In this document: piece after piece, positions 8,389 through 18,292 of the stretch
Layout of the letters: the number at the start of each line of letters is the position of its first letter
Position numbering within the stretch: the first letter of the stretch is position 1
Assembly: GCA_019744815.1 (NCBI GenBank)
Contig: JAIEUA010000002.1
Coordinates: forward strand, 1 to 64,000
Length of the DNA: 64,000 nucleotides
Source: Phycisphaerales bacterium
GTDB lineage: Bacteria > Planctomycetota > Phycisphaerae > Phycisphaerales > UBA1924
Direction: 5' to 3'
The notes under the pieces: generated by a model
Seen by the model: the letters and a program-made list of their open reading frames with translations, nothing else
Told to the model about the DNA's origin: nothing
Database searches by the model: none
Made by a program: the position numbers and the translations under genes

Positions 8389-8394
8389 ACTTGC

Positions 8395-10578
<2,184 letters not shown>

Positions 10579-10638
10579 ACGCAGCGGTAACAGCTGCCGG
10601 ATTCCCATCAGACTCGTGACGTAGCTTGAGGTTGGCTC

Positions 10639-11094
10639 ATGCCAGAGCCTGTTTATCTTGGGATCGTCGGCGGTGATCCCCTCGCGCTCCGCGTGCTGCG
10701 CTGTGCATTTCCATGCCACGCCCGCGTCGGCGACATGGATAGCAACTGGCTCACAATCGAAGGATGGGTCGACCGCATCGACGACCGGTGGAGCTTTGTC
10801 GATCCCTGCTTGCTCACTTCGGAAGCCGCGCAGCTCGTCCAGTGGCTTCGCGCGTTGCCCGAATCCCCGGCGCAGCTCGATTTCATCGAACCCCTGCTGT
10901 GCTTCCGCCGCGGCATGACCGATGATCCATGGAAGTTCGAGGTCAATCTCCGCGCAGAAGCGGTCCCCGAATCCGTCGGCGGCGAGGCTCGCTGGACCGA
11001 TGGCATTTCCCTGCTCATCACGACCAGCGCCGCTCAACGAGATCGCTTTGTGCGGCTGTTGGATTCCGACCTTGCAAAGTTCCCCCCACGATGA
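10639..11094 (+). CDS. WapI-like immunity family protein
   Basis: The 151-residue protein contains the pattern NWLTIEGWVDRIDDRWSFVD followed by PCLLTSEAAQLVQWLRAL and LDFIEPLLCFRR, which recalls the WapI immunity family. Those proteins neutralise the C-terminal toxins of wall-associated or contact-dependent polymorphic toxins; in planctomycetes solitary members are common and need not have a toxin partner. No toxin gene is adjacent. Its stop codon overlaps the next start (ATGA), indicating translational coupling. The family call is from recall of sequence style and is moderate. Confidence 0.55.
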   Translation: MPEPVYLGIVGGDPLALRVLRCAFPCHARVGDMDSNWLTIEGWVDRIDDRWSFVDPCLLTSEAAQLVQWLRALPESPAQLDFIEPLLCFRRGMTDDPWKFEVNLRAEAVPESVGGEARWTDGISLLITTSAAQRDRFVRLLDSDLAKFPPR

Positions 11095-11528
11095 ACCACG
11101 AAAGCCTCACGCCTCCGTCCGATCCCTGGCCGTCGATCACGCGACTCCCCGGCGGCGAACTGGAATTGTCGTTCGACGCCCCGCTCACAGCTGGGCGGCG
11201 TGTCGACTGGCTCCGGACGCGTGATTGGATCGCGAAAACCTATAGCGCAGCTTTCTGCAAACCGCACATCGATCCGATCTCTCGGTCCTGGAGCGTCAGC
11301 GTGATTGTGTCGCATCAGGACCACCAATCTTCGGCACTGTTCGGGTCCGCGGACTTTCCCGATGATCTGATCCTCCGTGTCCGAGATGTTGAAAGCGAGT
11401 GGCTGATCAACGACGCGAGCACGCGGCTACGGCACGAACGGCCCGACCTCGGCGATCTCACCCATATGAACCGTGCCGAGTTCGAACATTGGCTGAGCAG
11501 CATCCCGAAAACGATCGCGAAGCAATGA
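11091..11528 (+). CDS. Hypothetical protein coupled to WapI-like gene
   Basis: The 145-residue protein is not recognised. It has no signal peptide or membrane segment. The centre alternates hydrophobic residues (SRSWSVSVIVSHQDH) and the C-terminal part is helical and acidic (LTHMNRAEFEHWLSSI). Its ATG overlaps the stop of the upstream gene by four bases, so the two are a coupled pair and may act together. An open frame continues upstream, but only over the neighbour. Confidence 0.6.
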   Translation: MNHESLTPPSDPWPSITRLPGGELELSFDAPLTAGRRVDWLRTRDWIAKTYSAAFCKPHIDPISRSWSVSVIVSHQDHQSSALFGSADFPDDLILRVRDVESEWLINDASTRLRHERPDLGDLTHMNRAEFEHWLSSIPKTIAKQ

Positions 11529-11627
11529 AACCGCTCGCAGCTGCGGATAAAGACAGGCTTCGGCATCGAAGAACCAATCAAAGACAAGCGGGCTCAGCGC
11601 GATATCGTTTCCGCGCGTCCCGGAGGG

Positions 11628-11741
11628 ACGTACGCCCGTTGCCAGGGGCGCCGCGAGGCTCGGCGAGCAAGCCCCTGGTCAACCACCACTCAACCCCCCC
11701 GCGTCCGGGGCTCAACGCCCCGGACGCGATCGGTACACTGC
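11628..11741. repeat. 113-bp dispersed repeat, copy 1
   Basis: This block matches 13913-14025 with about eight differences over 113 bases. It contains self-complementary parts (CCAGGGGC with GCCCCTGG; CGTCCGGGG with CCCCGGACG) and ends in GCGATCGGTACACTG, where TACACT (11734-11739) may serve as the -10 of the small membrane gene starting at 11765. Confidence 0.75.
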
Positions 11742-11764
11742 CGCCGCGGCTGCGGAGCAACGTC

Positions 11765-12097
11765 ATGGCATGGTCCAAGACCGACGAACGCACGTTCCTG
11801 TGCCTCAAGGCCATCGCCGCCGGAGTGTTCATCGGCCTTGTCACAATCGGGTTCTTCTTTGTGGCCGAAGCGGTCAGCAACCAGGGCGGCTCACCGCCCA
11901 GCGCCGAGACCGCCAAGCACGAGCGCGAACGCGATAACTTCAGACGCGTGGTTCTCCTGCTCTTCATCCTCGCCTGCGCCGCGCTCGTCGTCATCGGTGT
12001 CGCGGGCATCTACAAGATGCATTCGCCGCAGGCAATTGCCCGGCGTCGCGCCAACGAGCTGCCGTCCGAGTCAAAGCCAGGCGGTCCGGACTTGTAG
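11765..12097 (+). CDS. Small two-helix membrane protein, paralogue 1
   Basis: The 110-residue protein has two transmembrane helices (about 14-36, LKAIAAGVFIGLVTIGFFFV, and 71-92) joined by a polar linker (SNQGGSPPSAETAKHERERD) and ends in a charged tail. It shares this architecture, the MxWxxTxER opening and linker length with the product at 17478, and more distantly 17906. The family was not recognised. ATG 11765 follows a repeat-borne TACACT by about 26 bp. A longer reading starting at 11399 was rejected because it crosses the preceding gene and the repeat. Confidence 0.65.
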   Translation: MAWSKTDERTFLCLKAIAAGVFIGLVTIGFFFVAEAVSNQGGSPPSAETAKHERERDNFRRVVLLLFILACAALVVIGVAGIYKMHSPQAIARRRANELPSESKPGGPDL

Positions 12098-12156
12098 AGT
12101 TCGATCAGCGACCGCCTCGGGATGCGACCCGGCGCACGCGCCCCGTCGACTCAAGG

Positions 12157-12162
12157 TAGACT
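12157..12162 (+). promoter_or_regulatory. Candidate -10 element before the carbonic anhydrase
   Basis: AAGGTAGACT carries a TAGACT hexamer only 9 bp before the ATG, which would give a very short or leaderless transcript. The same TANACT form precedes other genes here (11734, 17440). No good -35 is visible. Confidence 0.25.
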
Positions 12163-12171
12163 CCAACCACC

Positions 12172-12921
12172 ATGCACCACACCACCCTCGCGTCCGCATC
12201 CCGTCACTCGCTCCGCATTCTCGCCCTCGCCGTCGGCGTGGGCAGCCTCTTCTCCGCCGCATGCCAGACGGCCAACCACGGCGCCGGCCGCTCCGAGGTC
12301 CTCACCGCCGAGCAGCAAAAGGCCCTGACCCCCGCCCAGGTCGTCGCCGATCTCAAGGCCGGCAACGAGCGCTTCGTCGCCGACCACCGCACCAACTACA
12401 ACTACGTTGCGCAGGTCCACCAGACCGCCTCCGGCCAGCACCCCAAGGCCGTGGTGCTCTCCTGCCTCGACTCGCGCATCCCGCCCGAGATCGTCTTCGA
12501 CCAGGGCATCGGCGACATCTTCGTCGCCCGCGTGGCCGGCAACTTCGAAAACGTCGACACGCTCGGCAGCATGGAGTTCGGCACCGCGCTCTCGGGAGCC
12601 AAAGCGATCGTGGTGCTCGGACACACCGAGTGCGGCGCGGTCAAGGGCGCCGCCGACAACGCCCAGCTCGGCAACCTCACCGCCACGCTCGCCAACCTCG
12701 CCCCCGCCGTCGAAGCCGCCAAGGCCAAGATGCCCGGCGTCTCCTACAACTCCAAGAACCACGAGTTCGTGCAGTGCGTCGCCGACGCGAACGTGCGCCT
12801 CACGATGCAGCGCATCGCCGCCCGCAGCCCGGTCCTCGCCGAGCGCATCGCCAAGGGCGACCTCATCATCGTCGGCGGCATGTACGACCTGCACACCGGC
12901 CACATCACCTGGACGGAATGA
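12172..12921 (+). CDS. Exported beta-class carbonic anhydrase
   Basis: Beta-carbonic anhydrase interconverts CO2 and bicarbonate using a zinc ion. The zinc and catalytic residues are all present: C98, D100, R102 (SCLDSR) and H151, C154 (LGHTECGAVKGA). The 249-residue protein differs from cytosolic relatives by an N-terminal export signal (SLRILALAVGVGSLFSAAC); C31 could be a lipidation site, though serine at -3 is not ideal. The enzyme therefore probably works in the periplasm or on the membrane. It stands alone, with a TAGACT hexamer just before its ATG. Confidence 0.9.
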   Translation: MHHTTLASASRHSLRILALAVGVGSLFSAACQTANHGAGRSEVLTAEQQKALTPAQVVADLKAGNERFVADHRTNYNYVAQVHQTASGQHPKAVVLSCLDSRIPPEIVFDQGIGDIFVARVAGNFENVDTLGSMEFGTALSGAKAIVVLGHTECGAVKGAADNAQLGNLTATLANLAPAVEAAKAKMPGVSYNSKNHEFVQCVADANVRLTMQRIAARSPVLAERIAKGDLIIVGGMYDLHTGHITWTE

Positions 12922-12975
12922 TCGGCTCACGGGGCCTGCACGTCACCGCTCCCCAACTCCTCGAAAACTTCCCGC

Positions 12976-13653
12976 GTGGCCACGTTGTCTGGCACAGATG
13001 ATCCGGTCTTACCTCACGGCCTGCTGCTCCTCAGCGGCCCCGTGCTCGCGATCGTTTCCGCGGCCACGCTCGTGTTCGACGGCGCCTCGCCGCTTGTGTG
13101 CTGCGCGCTGCCAGGGCTCCCGCTCGGCATTGTCGTGTGCTTGATCGGATTGTTCTTCAGGCCCCGCTGGCCGTCCATGCTCGGCCTCGTCCTCGGTCTG
13201 CTCGGCGCTGGCTATTTCGCAATCGAGACCAATCGCCTCGACAGCGGCGACCTCCGTCCCAGCGAATACCCACAGATGCTCCAACTCGCCAGCGGCGGCA
13301 CCGCTCACTTCCCGCGCACCATCCCGCCCAACGCCACCGACATTCGCATCACCGCCCACGGCCCCTACGGCTGGTTCCCGGCGCAAGACTTCATGATCGA
13401 CGTGCGATACATCCTGCCGCCCGCCGCCGCCGAACAGGTCCGAGCCCAAGCCGAGAAGGCCGCCATCACCGCGGACCCCAAGACCCACGGCACCAATCCC
13501 GCATCGAGCGCCGACCAGTTCATTCGTAAGCACGGCGGGAAGCCCGCCGAGTTCAAGTCCTACCTCCTCGTTATCCCCAACGGCGGCATGAACGCGGGCG
13601 GCGTCTCTATCAATACCGCCACCGGTGAAGTCATCTACTGGGTCTTCTACTGA
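12976..13653 (+). CDS. Membrane-anchored hypothetical protein
   Basis: The 225-residue protein has three hydrophobic segments in its first 85 residues (LLLLSGPVLAIVSAATLVF; CCALPGLPLGIVVCLIGLFF; MLGLVLGLLGAGYFAI) followed by a soluble domain of about 140 residues, presumably outside the membrane, with motifs ATDIRITAHGPYGWFPAQDF and GVSINTATGEVIYWVFY. No family was recognised. The start is uncertain: GTG 12976 is the upstream choice and TTG 12985 is possible; the ATG at 12998 is in another frame. Confidence 0.65.
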   Translation: MATLSGTDDPVLPHGLLLLSGPVLAIVSAATLVFDGASPLVCCALPGLPLGIVVCLIGLFFRPRWPSMLGLVLGLLGAGYFAIETNRLDSGDLRPSEYPQMLQLASGGTAHFPRTIPPNATDIRITAHGPYGWFPAQDFMIDVRYILPPAAAEQVRAQAEKAAITADPKTHGTNPASSADQFIRKHGGKPAEFKSYLLVIPNGGMNAGGVSINTATGEVIYWVFY

Positions 13654-13681
13654 CCCAGACCCTCCGAACAGCCCCCCTCAC

Positions 13682-13760
13682 CCCGAGCACCGACCGTGCG
13701 CCACACCGCGGCGTCGGTGAATCACACACGCACCGTGTGCCGCCGCCTCGCGGCTCGAAT
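13682..13760. repeat. GCACCGAAGGTGCGCC-family repeat, copy 1
   Basis: The sequence GAGCACCG...GTGCGCCACACC...GGCGTCG...GTGCCGCCGC matches 17350-17425 and, in part, 39768-39829. The core is a palindrome around GGTGCGCC. It lies in non-coding space. Confidence 0.5.
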
Positions 13761-13912
13761 CCACCGCTCCACGAACCCTGAGTTCCCGCCCAGGGCATGG
13801 AACGAGCGGCCCTTCGCGCCTCACGCCACAAGGCCGATCACCGTCCTCGTTCGCCACGCCACTCCTCTTTCCATTCTGTAAGCTCTCCGCCGAACACCGC
13901 ATCGCCCCCGTG

Positions 13913-14025
13913 ACGCACGCCCGTTGCCAGGGGCGCCGCGAGGCTCGGCGAGCAAGCCCCTGGTCAACCACCACCCAACACCCCCGCGCCCGGGGCTCAA
14001 CGCCTCGGACGCGATCGATAGACTC
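13913..14025. repeat. 113-bp dispersed repeat, copy 2
   Basis: About 93 percent identical by eye to 11628-11741. It ends in GCGATCGATAGACTC instead of GCGATCGGTACACTG, keeping a TANACT hexamer. Internal inverted repeats suggest RNA or DNA hairpins. Confidence 0.75.
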
Positions 14026-14202
14026 TTGCGCCAACGCCGCGGGCGACGCATTGGCATCGCACGCCGCGCCTCCCGAAGCATCGCGCCCACACGCGCCACC
14101 ACGCCCATCCTCACTCCCTTCGCCGTCCCGCTCGCCCAAGGCGACCCTCGCGCCGACCGAACAGTCCAAGCTCTGTCACGCGCGGCCGTCCCCGCCGCGA
14201 TT

Positions 14203-14212
14203 TGGTATACAT
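14203..14212 (+). promoter_or_regulatory. Candidate extended -10 promoter for the Ntn hydrolase operon
   Basis: TTGGTATACAT resembles an extended -10 (TGnTATAAT-like) about 45 bp before the ATG at 14257. No clear -35 is visible, as expected for extended -10 promoters. Confidence 0.35.
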
Positions 14213-14256
14213 CCCTACGGCCGCACCACCAGCCATCATCCGGAAAGGACTGCTCT

Positions 14257-15306
14257 ATGCACGCCCGTCTCCATGTTGCCGCGCTGATCACCGCAGCCAA
14301 CCTCGCCGCCACCGCGGCCGATGCCTGCACCCGCGCCGTGTACTTCGGCAAGGAAGGCCAGACCGTCACGGGCCGCACCATGGACTGGTTCAACTCCGAC
14401 ATGGACACCAACCAGTGGCTCTACCCCCGCGGCCTCGCGCGCACCAGCAACACCACAACGCCCTTCAACTGGACGAGCAAGCACGGCAGCGTGGTGACGA
14501 CAATCTACGAAGGGGCCGTCGCCGATGGGATGAACGAGAAGGGCCTGGTCGCCAACCTGCTGTACCTCGCCGAGAGCAAGTATCCGGAAGCCAGCGCGGG
14601 CGACAAGCGCCCGACGCTCTCGGTCGCCGCGTGGGCCCAGTACGTGCTCGACTCCTTCGCCACCACCGCCGAAGCCGTGGAAGCCCTGCGCAAGGAAGAG
14701 TTCCGCATGGTCACGATCCAAGCCCCCACCGGCGAGAAGGGCACGGTGCACCTCGCCATCTCCGATGCCAGCGGCGACTCGGCCATCTTCGAATACATCG
14801 AAGGCAAACTGGTCATCCACCAGGGCCGTCAATACCAAGTCATGACCAACTCGCCGATCTTCTCCGAGCAAATCCCGCTCAACACCTACTGGCAGAAGAT
14901 CGGCGGCCAAAAGATGCTGCCGGGCACGAACCGCCCGGAAGACCGCTTCGCCCGCGCGTCGTACTACATCAACGAAGCCACGCAGACCGCCGACCCACGC
15001 CGCGCCGTCGCCACGGTGTTCAGCGTCATGCGCAACGTGAGTGTGCCCATCGGCATCAAGATCCCCGGCCAGCCCAACGTCGCCGACACGCTCTGGCTGA
15101 CGGTGAGTGACCAGAAGAACAAGGTCTACTACTACCAGGACACCAACAGCCCCGGCATCATCTGGACCAAGCTCAGCGAACTCGACTTCAGCGAAGGCTC
15201 AGGCCCCCGCAAACTCCACCTCGACGGCAACCCCGACACCACCGGCGACCAAACCAAGAACTTCAAGCCCGCCGAACTGTTCAGGTTTATGGTGCCGAAG
15301 GACTGA
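14257..15306 (+). CDS. Exported linear amide C-N hydrolase (choloylglycine hydrolase family)
   Basis: This family of N-terminal nucleophile hydrolases cleaves linear amide bonds, as in penicillin V acylases, bile salt hydrolases and acylhomoserine lactone acylases. Here the signal peptide ends at LAATAADA and the next residue is C24, followed by TRAVYFGKEGQTVTGRTMDW; export cleavage would expose the catalytic cysteine. R26 and D41 (in RTMDW) match family positions. At 349 residues the length is normal. The true substrate is unknown. ATG 14257 has GGAAAGGA upstream. The next gene starts 27 bp after the stop, so the two are probably co-transcribed. Confidence 0.9.
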   Translation: MHARLHVAALITAANLAATAADACTRAVYFGKEGQTVTGRTMDWFNSDMDTNQWLYPRGLARTSNTTTPFNWTSKHGSVVTTIYEGAVADGMNEKGLVANLLYLAESKYPEASAGDKRPTLSVAAWAQYVLDSFATTAEAVEALRKEEFRMVTIQAPTGEKGTVHLAISDASGDSAIFEYIEGKLVIHQGRQYQVMTNSPIFSEQIPLNTYWQKIGGQKMLPGTNRPEDRFARASYYINEATQTADPRRAVATVFSVMRNVSVPIGIKIPGQPNVADTLWLTVSDQKNKVYYYQDTNSPGIIWTKLSELDFSEGSGPRKLHLDGNPDTTGDQTKNFKPAELFRFMVPKD

Positions 15307-15333
15307 TTCCTGTCGCTTGCCCAAAGGAACTGC

Positions 15334-17253
15334 ATGAGCACCCCCCTCTCACGTCTTTCGCTCTCGCTGGGTCTTGTCTCGTTGCTCGGGATCGTCACAA
15401 CGTCGCCCCAGACGTGGGCCCAGACCGCCGACACCATCTACTCCGGCGGCACCATCCTCACCATGAACGACGCCCTCCCGCGGGCCGAGGCGATCGCGGT
15501 GAAGAGCGGCACCATCATCGCCGTCGGCTCCAAGGCCGACATCGACAAGCTCCGCACCGCCTCGACCGCCTCCATCGATCTCGCCGGCAAGGCCCTGCTC
15601 CCCGGCTTCATCGACGGCCACGGGCACGTCTTTACGACCGGTCTTCAGGCCGCGTCGGCCAATCTCCTCCCCGCGCCCGACGGCGAGGGCAACTCGATCG
15701 CCAAGATCCAGGATCTGCTCCGCGCCTACGCCGCGACTGACCTATCCAAGAAGTTCAACATGATCCTGGGCTTCGGCTACGACGACGCCCAGATCGCCGA
15801 GAAGCGACACCCCACGCGTCAGGACCTCGACGCCGTCGCGAAAGACATCCCGATCCTGATCATCCACCAGTCCTGCCACCTCGGCTCCATGAACTCCAAG
15901 GCCCTTGAGCTCGCCGGCATCACCGCCGACAGCAAGGACCCGCAAGGCGGCGTGATCCGCCGCGAGGCCGACGGCAAGACGCCCAGCGGCGTGCTCGAAG
16001 AGACCGCCTTCATGCTCGGCGCGATGAAGATCTTCCCGCGCCTCAACGCCGAGCAGTTCGCCCAGCTCGCCGTCATGGGCCAGGAGATGTACATCCGCCA
16101 CGGCTACACCACCGCGCAGGAAGGCCGCGCTTCCGGCCCGGCGCACACCAGCTTCGTCCGCCTCGCCGAAGCCGGGCAGATGAAGATCGACGTCGTCTCC
16201 TACATGGACATGGTCTTCACCGACGAGCCGCCCGAGATGAAGACGCCCTGGCACTCCAGGTCCTACACCAACCGCTACCGCGTCGGCGGCGTCAAGCTCA
16301 ATCTCGACGGCTCCATCCAGGGCAAGACCGGCTATCTCTCCCAGCCCTACAAGGTCCCGCCGCCGGGTGCCGGCACCAACTACCGCGGCTACGAAACCCT
16401 TCCCGACAAGGTCATCGCCGCCAAGGTCGAAAAGGCCTACGCCAACGGCTGGCAGGTCCTCGCCCATTGCAACGGCGACGCCGCGATCGATCAATACATC
16501 TCCGCCGTCCGCGACGCCGTCGCCAAACACGGCATCGCCGATCGCCGCAGCGTCGCCATCCACGCCCAGACCGCCCGACTCGACCAGCTCGATTCGATGA
16601 AGGAACTGGGCATCATCCCCTCGCTCTTCGGCATGCACTGCTTCTACTGGGGCGACTGGCACCGCGACGAAACCCTCGGCGCCGCCCGCGCCGAACGCAT
16701 CTCGCCCGCCAACTCCGCCCTCCGCCGCGGCATCATCTTCACCCAGCACCACGATTCGCCCGTCGCGCAGCCCAGCGCCATCCGCATCCTCTCCTCCGTC
16801 GTCACCCGCCGCACCCGCAGCGGCGACATCCTCGGCGCCGACGAACGCATCGGCGTGAACGAGGCCCTCAAGAGCCTCACCATCTGGGGCGCGTACCAGC
16901 ACTTCGAAGAGAAGACCAAGGGCTCGCTCGAAGTCGGCAAAGTCGCCGACTTCGCCGTCCTCTCCGCCGACCCCTTCGCCGTGGACATCGAGAAGCTCAG
17001 CGATCTCACCGTCGTCGAGACCATCAAAGACGGCGTCAGCATCTACAAGGCGGGCAAGCAGCCCAAAGTCGGCGCCCTGCCACAGCTCCCAGCCCTCGCC
17101 GCGAACAGCACCGGCGAGCAACCCGATTCCGCACTCACCCCGCCCGCCCGCGGCATCTACGCCTTCACCCCCGCCCCTCACCCCTGCGGCTGCGCCGGCT
17201 GCACGCTGGGTCACATCGTCGCGTTGGGCAGCCGCGACATCGCGGCACGCTGA
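15334..17253 (+). CDS. Exported amidohydrolase, YtcJ-like (amidohydrolase family 3)
   Basis: The 639-residue protein has a signal peptide (SLGLVSLLGIVTTSPQTWAQ) and then the metal-dependent amidohydrolase layout: an N-terminal beta domain (TIYSGGTILTMNDALPRA), metal-binding HGHVFTTG (about residue 94), HCNGDAAIDQYI (about 380), HAQTARLDQLD (about 410) and a late D near TQHHDSPVAQPS. YtcJ-type enzymes hydrolyse amides or similar bonds of unknown physiological substrates. The tail is cysteine-rich (HPCGCAGCTLGH). It follows the Ntn hydrolase by 27 bp with AAAGGA before the ATG, suggesting two exported hydrolases acting on related compounds. Confidence 0.9.
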   Translation: MSTPLSRLSLSLGLVSLLGIVTTSPQTWAQTADTIYSGGTILTMNDALPRAEAIAVKSGTIIAVGSKADIDKLRTASTASIDLAGKALLPGFIDGHGHVFTTGLQAASANLLPAPDGEGNSIAKIQDLLRAYAATDLSKKFNMILGFGYDDAQIAEKRHPTRQDLDAVAKDIPILIIHQSCHLGSMNSKALELAGITADSKDPQGGVIRREADGKTPSGVLEETAFMLGAMKIFPRLNAEQFAQLAVMGQEMYIRHGYTTAQEGRASGPAHTSFVRLAEAGQMKIDVVSYMDMVFTDEPPEMKTPWHSRSYTNRYRVGGVKLNLDGSIQGKTGYLSQPYKVPPPGAGTNYRGYETLPDKVIAAKVEKAYANGWQVLAHCNGDAAIDQYISAVRDAVAKHGIADRRSVAIHAQTARLDQLDSMKELGIIPSLFGMHCFYWGDWHRDETLGAARAERISPANSALRRGIIFTQHHDSPVAQPSAIRILSSVVTRRTRSGDILGADERIGVNEALKSLTIWGAYQHFEEKTKGSLEVGKVADFAVLSADPFAVDIEKLSDLTVVETIKDGVSIYKAGKQPKVGALPQLPALAANSTGEQPDSALTPPARGIYAFTPAPHPCGCAGCTLGHIVALGSRDIAAR

Positions 17254-17306
17254 ACAGACCGCGCACTTCCTCTCCCAGCTCCCACGAGCCGCAAAGCGGC
17301 GGCCGT

Positions 17307-17430
17307 TGCAGGCACCGGGCGTCAGCCCGGTGTCGCGGCACCCACCACACCGAGCACCGAAGGTGCGCCACACCACGGCGTCGAAGCACCGCGCTCGACC
17401 GACGTGCCGCCGCGTCGCGGCTCAACGCTT
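17307..17430. repeat. Composite repeat region with GCACCGAAGGTGCGCC-family copy 2
   Basis: CACCGGGCGTCAGCCCGGTG (17312-17333) is a hairpin. It is followed by CGAGCACCGAAGGTGCGCC and a stretch like 13682-13760, then GCGGCTCAACGCTTGAGACACGATTGGGTACACT, which resembles the right end of the 113-bp repeat and places TACACT before the gene at 17478. Confidence 0.55.
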
Positions 17431-17477
17431 GAGACACGATTGGGTACACTGCTTGCCCCGATGGTGGAGCGCTCGCA

Positions 17478-17813
17478 ATGTCATGGTTCAACACCAGAGA
17501 ACGCAAAGCAATCTGCCTCATCGCCATCGTCGCGGGGATCCTGATCACGGTTGTCAGCGCCGGGTTTATGGCTCTTGCGGCCGCGCTCGAAGGACTGAGC
17601 GGCATGGGCAACCCAAGCCCCGAGTCGCTCCGACTCGCTCGCGAATCCGCGGACAGAACACACCTCATTCTCCTGCTCTTCATCGGGGCCGGCCTCGCGC
17701 TCGTGTTCCTCGGCTTCATGTGCCTGCCGCGAGCCTCAGACAAACCATCGCGAATCAACAGCAGGCCGTATCTGAACCCCACCAAACCAGGGCAGCCCAA
17801 AGACCATCGGTAA
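17478..17813 (+). CDS. Small two-helix membrane protein, paralogue 2
   Basis: The 111-residue protein has helices at about 10-33 and 60-81, separated by the linker LEGLSGMGNPSPESLRLARE. The phrase GMGNPxPES is shared with the product at 17906, and the opening MSWFNTRERKAICL parallels MAWSKTDERTFLCL of the gene at 11765. The C-terminal tail is basic and proline-rich. Function unknown. The ATG at 17478 follows a repeat-borne TACACT hexamer by about 33 bp, as for paralogue 1. Confidence 0.7.
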   Translation: MSWFNTRERKAICLIAIVAGILITVVSAGFMALAAALEGLSGMGNPSPESLRLARESADRTHLILLLFIGAGLALVFLGFMCLPRASDKPSRINSRPYLNPTKPGQPKDHR

Positions 17814-17905
17814 GATTCCTCTGGCGAACCCGTCGGGAAACCGCCCGGTGCAAGTCCGAGCGGGATGCACTCGCCAGACTCACACACAGCGCGCCGAGCA
17901 TCGCC

Positions 17906-18202
17906 ATGCCACAAGACAACACCAACGCACGCAGAGCGCGGCATCTCATTGCGATTCGAGTTGGATTGCTGCTCGTGCTTGTGACCGGTGTCGCGATGGG
18001 GGTGCTCAATCAGTACGACGCTCTTGGCGGCATGGGCAATCCGACTCCTGAGTCGACACAGAAGGCGCAGGATGCCGCAAACATCCGCAATTGCTTTCTC
18101 TGGGTCATCATCGGCGCCAGTGTCGTGATGATCTGTGCAAGCGTGTCCAAGATCATCGACCTTGACAAAGCCTCACGATCGAACGACGTCACTCGCTCTT
18201 GA
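17906..18202 (+). CDS. Small two-helix membrane protein, paralogue 3
   Basis: The 98-residue protein has helices at about 15-36 and 62-82 and the linker YDALGGMGNPTPESTQKAQD, matching paralogue 2 in the GMGNPxPES motif. It follows that gene by 92 bp on the same strand. The ATG at 17906 starts a protein of the same size as its relatives; an upstream open frame crosses the repeat and the previous gene and is rejected. Function unknown. Confidence 0.65.
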   Translation: MPQDNTNARRARHLIAIRVGLLLVLVTGVAMGVLNQYDALGGMGNPTPESTQKAQDAANIRNCFLWVIIGASVVMICASVSKIIDLDKASRSNDVTRS

Positions 18203-18292
18203 GCTCGAACTCCTCAAGCACCGACCAATCTGGTCAACTGCACCGCGAACCAAATCGGTCGCCCGACTTGGACTGTCACCTGTGATCTCCCC

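Larger units (their letters stand above)
13654..14256. other. Repeat-rich intergenic region
   Basis: No gene is supported in these 603 bases. They hold a copy of the GCACCGAAGGTGCGCC-type repeat (13682-13760), the second copy of the 113-bp repeat (13913-14025), a GC-rich unremarkable stretch, and a likely extended -10 promoter at 14203-14212. Open frames that run through the region use arginine-rich nonsense and are rejected. Confidence 0.6.

Noticed and set aside
8011-8394. Upstream in-frame extension of thiC
   Set aside because: This stretch contains the TPP riboswitch and its expression platform; the first ATG with a good SD is at 8395.
13924-14256. N-terminal extension of the choloylglycine hydrolase-family gene
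   Set aside because: The extension is the 113-bp repeat plus arginine-rich nonsense; the signal peptide and nucleophile cysteine position fix the start at 14257.
15742-17376. Minus-strand open frame of 544 codons opposite the amidohydrolase
   Set aside because: Composition is glycine- and aspartate-rich mirror of the amidohydrolase's third-position GC bias; the plus-strand protein has clear family motifs.
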